The notes under the pieces were generated by a model. It ran no database searches. It was not told the origin of the DNA and saw nothing but the letters and a program-made list of their open reading frames with translations. This document shows positions 24,241 through 28,403 of a stretch of 28,403 nucleotides of DNA, piece after piece. How positions within the stretch are numbered: position 1 is the first letter of the stretch; every line of letters begins with the position of its first letter. This DNA comes from DASZQY01 sp048498575 (lineage in GTDB: Bacteria; Pseudomonadota; Alphaproteobacteria; Rhizobiales; Kaistiaceae), in contig JBEHXS010000016.1 in NCBI GenBank assembly GCA_048498575.1, forward strand, positions 1-28,403. Direction: 5' to 3'. The translations under genes and the position numbers were made by a program.

Positions 24241-25714
24241 GACAGGGTCGGGCAGGGGAGCGGCGTGGCGGCTGGCGCTGGGCGCCGCCGGCATCGCGCT
24301 TTTGCTCGCCGGCTGCAACTCGCTGGGCGGGCCAGGCGTTGCGCCGCCGACTTCGACCGTCTTCAACAACGAGCCGACGCCGAACGGCGCCTCCGCCCCG
24401 GTCGATACCGAGGAGAACGCCCGCATCGTCGCGGCCTACGGCGGCATCTATCACGACCCCGAGGTCGAGCAGATGCTGCTCCCGGTGGTCAGCCGTATCG
24501 TCGCCGCCTCGGAGAAGCCCGACCAGCCCTACCGCATCACCATCCTGAACGCCCCGGCGATCAACGCCTTCGCGCTGCCCGGCGGCTATCTTTACGTCAC
24601 CCGTGGACTGCTCGCGCTCGCCAACGATTCATCCGAGGTCGCCGCGGTGCTCGCCCACGAGATGGGCCACATCATCGCCAACCACGCCCAGCAGCGGCAG
24701 ATGATGGCGCAGCAGGTGATCGCGGCGTCGGGCGCGGCGACCGACGTGGTCCACGATGCGGCCAGCCAGCAGCTCGCGCTCGCCGCCAGCCAACGGACGC
24801 TCGCCAGCTTCTCGCGCCAGCAGGAGCTCGAGGCCGATGCCATCGGCATCCGCGACATCGGCAAGGCCGGCTACGATCCCTACGCCGCCTCGCGCTTCCT
24901 CACCGAGATGGCGTCCTACGCCGCCTTCCGGGCCTCGGGGACGGTGCAGGACAAGGAGCCCGACTTTCTCGCCACCCATCCCTCGACGCCGGAACGCGTC
25001 GCCTTCGCCAAGCAGGCGGCGAGCGCGTTCGGGGCGCCCGGAGTCGGCGACGTCGATCGCGATCGTTACCTCGATGGCATCGACGGCATGGTCTATGGGG
25101 ACGATCCCAGCCAGGGCTTCGTCCGCGACCGCTCGTTCATCCACCCGGGCCTTGCCATCGCCTTCACCGTCCCCCCGGGCTTTGTCATCGACAACACCAG
25201 TGAGGCGGTGCTCGCCACCGGCGGCGACGGCACGGCGCTTCGCTTCGATGCGGTCGGACTGGCGCAGGGGACGGACCTCGCCGATTACCTGCGTTCGGGC
25301 TGGATCAACGGCCTCGATCCGAGCAGCATCCAGAGCTTCTCGGTCAACGGCCTGCAGGCGGCCTCCGCCTCGGCGCAGGCAAAGGGCTGGTTCTTCCAGA
25401 TCGCGGTGGTGCAGTCGAACGGACCGGCGACCTATCGCTTCATCTTTGCCAACGAAACCGAGAACGACGCCTTCAAGACGGAGTCGCGCGCGACGGTGGA
25501 CAGCTTCCGCACGGTCAGCCCGCAGGAACTGGCGCAGCTCAAGGCGCTGCACATTCACATCGTGACGGCGCAGCCCGGCGATACGGAAGCGATCGTCGCG
25601 CGACGCATGCGTGGCGTCGACCGGCCGCGCGAGCTTTTCCAGGTCCTGAACGACCTCGCCCCGAACGTAGCGATCGAGCCCGGCACCAAGCTGAAGATCG
25701 TCGACGACCGCTAG
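24218..25714 (+). CDS. M48-family zinc metalloprotease lipoprotein (BepA-like)
   Basis: This 498-residue envelope protease has a lipobox (L-L-A-G-C33). The metalloprotease domain carries H147-E-M-G-H151 and a downstream E203-L-E-A-D motif giving the third zinc ligand. A middle domain (about 290-430) follows. The C-terminal part reads HIHIVTAQPGDTEAIVARRM to LNDLAPNVAIEPGTKLKIV, as in alphaproteobacterial M48 proteins with a LysM-like ending. BepA-type proteases handle outer-membrane protein quality control; a similar role is inferred. The ATG overlaps the SNase-like gene by 23 bases, so the two are probably coexpressed. Its stop overlaps the rpoH2 stop by four bases. Confidence 0.92.
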   Translation: MAQPSAIETGSGRGAAWRLALGAAGIALLLAGCNSLGGPGVAPPTSTVFNNEPTPNGASAPVDTEENARIVAAYGGIYHDPEVEQMLLPVVSRIVAASEKPDQPYRITILNAPAINAFALPGGYLYVTRGLLALANDSSEVAAVLAHEMGHIIANHAQQRQMMAQQVIAASGAATDVVHDAASQQLALAASQRTLASFSRQQELEADAIGIRDIGKAGYDPYAASRFLTEMASYAAFRASGTVQDKEPDFLATHPSTPERVAFAKQAASAFGAPGVGDVDRDRYLDGIDGMVYGDDPSQGFVRDRSFIHPGLAIAFTVPPGFVIDNTSEAVLATGGDGTALRFDAVGLAQGTDLADYLRSGWINGLDPSSIQSFSVNGLQAASASAQAKGWFFQIAVVQSNGPATYRFIFANETENDAFKTESRATVDSFRTVSPQELAQLKALHIHIVTAQPGDTEAIVARRMRGVDRPRELFQVLNDLAPNVAIEPGTKLKIVDDR

Positions 25715-26577
25715 ACGAATGATGCCGTATCGGGGTGCTCGCGGAGCAGGGCCTCGCGCAGCTTCTCCAGCGCCCGGTTCTCGATCTGGCGCACGCGCTC
25801 CTTCGAGATGCCGAGGCTCTCGCCAAGCGACTCCAGCGTCGCGCCCTCGTCCTTCAGCCGCCGTTCGCTGACGATGCGCAGTTCGCGCTCGTTCAGCACG
25901 GTCAGCGCCGAGCGCAGCCAGGTCGTCCGCCGCTCGGTGTCGATCTGCTCGCCAACGGTGGCATCCGGCAGATCGGAACCGTCGACCAGGAAATCCTGGC
26001 GGTTGGACGCGGCCTCGCCGTCGTCGTGCAGGGGCGCATTCAGCGAGGTATCGGGCGCGGAGAGACGCGAGTCCATGTTCTCGACGTCGGACACCGAGAC
26101 GCCGAGGGCCGACGCGATCTCGGTGAAGATCTGCACGCGCGGGCGCTGGTCGGTGCTTTGCGCCAGGCGGGCGCGCAGACGGCGCAGGTTGAAGAACAGC
26201 GCCTTCTGCGCCGACGACGTGCCGCTCCGCACGATCGACCAGTTACGCAGGATGTAATCCTGGATGGAGGCGCGGATCCACCACGTCGCGTAGGTCGAGA
26301 AGCGCACTTCCCGGTCGGGCTCGAAACGGGCGGCCGCTTCCAAGAGGCCGACATGGCCTTCCTGGATGAGGTCGCTCATGTTGAGGCCGAAATTGCGGAA
26401 GCGCGCGGCGATGGCGATGACCAGCCGCATGTGCGCCGCCGTCAGGCGGTCAAGGGCCACCTGGTCTTTTTCTTCGCGCCAGCGAACGGCTAGCTCGTGC
26501 TCCTCGTCGCGTTCGAGGTAAGGGGCGCGCATTGCCGCGCGAACAAAGTCGCGATTCGATGATGATGTATTGCTCAT
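25711..26577 (-). CDS. rpoH2: RNA polymerase sigma factor RpoH2 (sigma32 group)
   Basis: This 288-residue group 3 sigma factor has region 1.2/2 (HMRLVIAIAARFRNFGLNMSDLIQEGHVGLLEAAARFE and FSTYATWWIRASIQDYILRNWSIVR) and the RpoH box after it (SSAQKALFFNLRRLRARLAQ). Region 4 is ELRIVSERRLKDEGATLESLGESLGISKERVRQIE. The sequence is closer to rhizobial RpoH2 than RpoH1, with the APYLERDEEHELA opening. RpoH2 works in oxidative and general stress responses in related bacteria. AGGAG precedes the ATG by 3-4 bases, with a further GGAGG upstream. No clear ECF-type promoter was found in the 170-base leader. It is downstream of carD but separated by a terminator. Confidence 0.93.
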   Translation of the reverse strand: MSNTSSSNRDFVRAAMRAPYLERDEEHELAVRWREEKDQVALDRLTAAHMRLVIAIAARFRNFGLNMSDLIQEGHVGLLEAAARFEPDREVRFSTYATWWIRASIQDYILRNWSIVRSGTSSAQKALFFNLRRLRARLAQSTDQRPRVQIFTEIASALGVSVSDVENMDSRLSAPDTSLNAPLHDDGEAASNRQDFLVDGSDLPDATVGEQIDTERRTTWLRSALTVLNERELRIVSERRLKDEGATLESLGESLGISKERVRQIENRALEKLREALLREHPDTASFV

Positions 26578-26747
26578 CGGCTCCTGCCTCCTTGCGGCTT
26601 CAAGGGCCGCCCGAGGAATCTGCCAACCCCGATACCTTAACGCCGGGGCTCAGAGTGCGTTGCACACATTCGTTTGATAACTTTTGTGATCGTCCACGTT
26701 CGGACCGAACGGCGACGAGCAGAATGGCGGGACACAGCCCTAAATAG

Positions 26748-26782
26748 AAAAAAGGGGCGCCGGCCGCAGCCGACGCCCCTTT
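26748..26782 (-). terminator. Rho-independent terminator of carD
   Basis: Read on the minus strand, AAAGGGGCG pairs with CGCCCCTTT (26782-26774 with 26759-26751) and CGGC pairs with GCCG inside it. There is one mismatch, a 4-base loop, and a run of six T at the 3' side. It lies 22 bases after the carD stop. The plus strand has no matching T-run, so the direction is clear. It isolates carD from rpoH2. Confidence 0.85.
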
Positions 26783-26804
26783 GATATTGGTTAGTGCGGC
26801 GTAA

Positions 26805-27386
26805 CTAGGCGGCCTTGGCGTCGGTCTTGGCTTCCTTGCCGTCGGCGGCCGGCGGCCCGCGGCGCGGGCTCTTGGCGAGGTTCTGCTCGATCTGGCGCAC
26901 GGCTTCCGTCTCGGAAATCTTGCTTACCGAGGAAATCTCGCGCGACATGCGGTCCAGCGCCGCCTCGTAGAGCTGGCGCTCGGAGTAGGACTGCTCGGGC
27001 TGCGTATCGGAACGGAAAAGGTCGCGGACCACTTCGGCGATCGAGATCAGGTCGCCGGAATTGATCTTGGCCTCGTATTCCTGGGCGCGGCGGCTCCACA
27101 TCGTGCGCTTGATACGGGCACGACCGCGCACCGTTTCGAGCGCGCGCTTCACCGTCGTCGGGTCGGCAAGCTTGCGCATGCCGACGGCCTGCGCCTTCAT
27201 GGTCGGCACGCGGAGCGTCATCTTGTCCTTGATGAAGGAAATGACGAACAGGTCGAGCTTCAGCCCGGCCACTTCCTGCGTCTCGATGCCTACGATCTTG
27301 CCGACGCCATGCGCCGGATAAACGATGTGCTCGCCGGTCTTAAAGCCGGAACGCGTGGCGGACTTTGATTTAGTTGCAGCAGCCAT
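26805..27386 (-). CDS. carD: CarD/CdnL-family transcriptional regulator
   Basis: This 193-residue protein has an N-terminal CarD/TRCF RNA-polymerase-interacting domain (about 14-75: FKTGEHIVYPAHGVGKIVGIETQEVAGLKLDLF). A helical C-terminal domain (about 85-170) contains RGRARIKRTMWSRRAQEYEAKINSGDL and SYSERQLYEAALDRM. A Lys/Ala-rich tail ends the protein. CdnL proteins bind the RNA polymerase beta subunit and stabilise open complexes, especially at rRNA promoters. A longer frame reaches 27461, but the ATG at 27386 matches family N-termini and follows AAGG. Expression probably begins far upstream (candidate promoter near 27680-27709), giving a leader of about 285 bases. Confidence 0.93.
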   Translation of the reverse strand: MAAATKSKSATRSGFKTGEHIVYPAHGVGKIVGIETQEVAGLKLDLFVISFIKDKMTLRVPTMKAQAVGMRKLADPTTVKRALETVRGRARIKRTMWSRRAQEYEAKINSGDLISIAEVVRDLFRSDTQPEQSYSERQLYEAALDRMSREISSVSKISETEAVRQIEQNLAKSPRRGPPAADGKEAKTDAKAA

Positions 27387-27679
27387 GGGCCTTGTCGAAC
27401 TCCGTTTGGTACTTGCCACACCCGGCGCCGTACCGTGCGTAGCCGGCGGTCGCGCCGCCATGCCTCCCTGCCGGAGACGTCTTTTCGATCCGTCGTGCTG
27501 ACGCTGCCATGCCTCCCGAGACGGGGAAGCGCGCGTTCCTGCTGGCTTCAGCGCGCCCGATACACCCGCCTGGAAGGTCTCACGACCGAGCCAGGCGCGG
27601 GCAGCGCCTAAAATTTGAGCAAGCGGTGAATCGCGCGGAGGGCCGCGAGCGAGGCTCGTTTCTGTTCCGACAAGTGCCT

Positions 27680-27709
27680 TTTATGTAACACAAAAATCGG
27701 AAAAATCAA
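27680..27709 (-). promoter_or_regulatory. Candidate carD promoter
   Basis: On the minus strand TTGATT (27709-27704) and CATAAA (27685-27680) are 18 bases apart, each with four of six consensus matches. They sit in the only AT-rich patch of the region. The implied transcript start near 27673 leaves a leader of about 285 bases. Weak evidence by eye. Confidence 0.33.
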
Positions 27710-27768
27710 TGGGTTACGAGGCCGACAGTAAACAACTAGCGGAGATGTTGCGCTGCACAATCAGCCAA

Positions 27769-27798
27769 AACCACGATTTTCGCTGCGGAATCGCGGTT
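27769..27798 (-). terminator. Probable fdxA terminator hairpin
   Basis: In minus-strand RNA AACCGCGAUU (27798-27789) pairs over ten positions with AAUCGUGGUU (27778-27769), one pair being G-U. In plus-strand RNA the same position is an A-C mismatch, so the hairpin favours the minus strand. Four U residues are centred on its 3' edge. It begins 14 bases after the fdxA stop. Confidence 0.55.
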
Positions 27799-27811
27799 TC
27801 GTGGCGCGCCG

Positions 27812-28150
27812 CTAGTCACCCTCGCCCGGGTTAGGCGAGAAATACTTGTCGAACTTGCCCGGCTCGCCCTCGAATTCCTTGGCATCGGCCGGCGCGTCCT
27901 TCTTCGCCGTGATGTTCGGCCACTGCTTGGCAAAGTCGGCATTGACCTTGAGCCAGCGCTCCAGGCCCGGCTCGGTATCCGGCTTGATCGCGTCCACCGG
28001 GCACTCCGGCTCGCACACCCCGCAGTCGATGCACTCGTCGGGGTGAATGACGAGCATATTCTCGCCCTCGTAGAAACAGTCGACCGGGCACACCTCGACG
28101 CAGTCGGTGTATTTGCACTTGATGCAGTTGTCGTTGACGACGTAGGTCAC
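27812..28150 (-). CDS. fdxA: 7Fe ferredoxin FdxA
   Basis: This 112-residue seven-iron ferredoxin resembles Azotobacter ferredoxin I. C9, C17, C21 and C50 would hold the [3Fe-4S] cluster, and C25, C40, C43 and C46 the [4Fe-4S] cluster. C12 is the extra free cysteine. The N-terminus MTYVVNDNCIKCKYTDCVEVCPVDCF is nearly diagnostic. The C-terminal half is the usual long, acidic tail. It carries single electrons in the cytoplasm; the partners are unknown. In many alphaproteobacteria fdxA lies between an S4-domain RNA-binding protein gene and carD, exactly as here, on one strand. Confidence 0.97.
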   Translation of the reverse strand: MTYVVNDNCIKCKYTDCVEVCPVDCFYEGENMLVIHPDECIDCGVCEPECPVDAIKPDTEPGLERWLKVNADFAKQWPNITAKKDAPADAKEFEGEPGKFDKYFSPNPGEGD

Positions 28151-28258
28151 GGGCGCTTCCGGGAAGGGCTGGAGACGGCGCTTCGGTAGCCCGTCCGGGC
28201 GCGCCGCGCAAGATTGGGGCAGGCAGCCGTGGCGATGCCGGCGGGGGCACTATTCCGG

Positions 28259-28403
28259 CTAGCCGCTGTCATCGGAAAAATCGTCCCCGCCGCGTTTCAG
28301 CGACATGATCGCGCGTCGATCGCGCTTGGTTGGCCGTCCCGCGCCCTCGGCGCGTGGAGCGAGCGGCTCGGCCGGGGCGGGCGGTGCCAGATCCTCGTAG
28401 AGC
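28259..28403 (-). CDS. S4-domain RNA-binding protein (Hsp15-like), C-terminal part only
   Basis: A frame enters from the right edge and ends with TAG at 28261-28259, giving 47 codons. The segment G-R-P-T-K-R-D-R-R-A-I, after a Pro/Ala-rich stretch, is the usual C-terminus of alphaproteobacterial S4-domain proteins related to HslR/Hsp15. These bind stalled 50S subunits or rRNA. The S4 domain itself lies outside the window, so the call rests on the C-terminal motif and on the conserved position before fdxA and carD. It ends with the acidic GGDDFSDDSG. Confidence 0.7.
   Translation of the reverse strand, partial: LYEDLAPPAPAEPLAPRAEGAGRPTKRDRRAIMSLKRGGDDFSDDSG

Larger units (their letters stand above)
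27387..27811. other. Long carD leader / intergenic region
   Basis: This 425-base stretch separates fdxA from carD, and no established gene is visible. A 12-base direct repeat, GCCATGCCTCCC on the plus strand, occurs at 27457-27468 and 27506-27517. Read toward carD it is GGGAGGCATGGC, a ribosome site touching an ATG. The upstream copy opens a 46-codon frame (27510-27370) that runs past the carD start in another frame. The AT-rich segment 27675-27715 contains AAAAATC twice and a candidate carD promoter. The fdxA hairpin lies at 27769-27798. Confidence 0.5.

Overview
This is a GC-rich chromosomal window with a typical alphaproteobacterial (Hyphomicrobiales/Rhizobiales-like) gene set. Three points suggest this: an RpoH2-type sigma factor, a CarD-FdxA-S4 protein neighbourhood, and a ureDABC/EFG urease set. 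The exact genus cannot be named from the sequence alone. No phage, insertion sequence, CRISPR array or rRNA was seen. Two tRNA genes are present, tRNA-Leu(CAA) and tRNA-Arg(CCT).

Layout. Positions 1-2300 hold a few bases of an unknown gene, a small exported protein, an HNH endonuclease, DsbB and a YqaA/DedA membrane protein. tRNA-Leu, with a good sigma70 promoter, precedes an outer-membrane beta-barrel protein. Next, on the minus strand, come an ABC exporter and an M20D amidohydrolase joined by a 1-base stop/start overlap. Positions 6403-14122 form a urease region on the minus strand: ureD, ureA, a NiCoT nickel permease, ureB, ureC, then (after a plus-strand HAD phosphatase) an SDR dehydrogenase, ureE, ureF and ureG. 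Structural subunits, nickel uptake and nickel-insertion chaperones therefore sit together. The ureEFG half looks cotranscribed with the SDR, from a divergent promoter region that carries a perfect inverted repeat.

Positions 14358-21674 are mainly plus strand. They hold a D,D-carboxypeptidase with a coupled, degenerate CobW-like protein, a GNAT/BioF2-like protein, an opposing CAP-domain lipoprotein, an ICMT-like membrane methyltransferase, two tandem exported serine-hydrolase paralogues, and a lone RmlD-like reductase. tRNA-Arg and a membrane GGDEF diguanylate cyclase follow on the minus strand.

The right end holds an SNase-like protein lacking key catalytic residues, which overlaps an M48 lipoprotein protease. 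This protease meets rpoH2 tail to tail. Beyond are carD with a clear terminator and a long leader, the 7Fe ferredoxin gene fdxA, and the C-terminus of an S4-domain RNA-binding protein cut by the window edge.

Most genes belong to known families. The least explained items are the tandem hydrolase pair with its promoter-proximal palindrome, the SDR/HAD insertion in the urease cluster with its operator-like dyad, the degenerate CobW and SNase proteins, and the carD leader.
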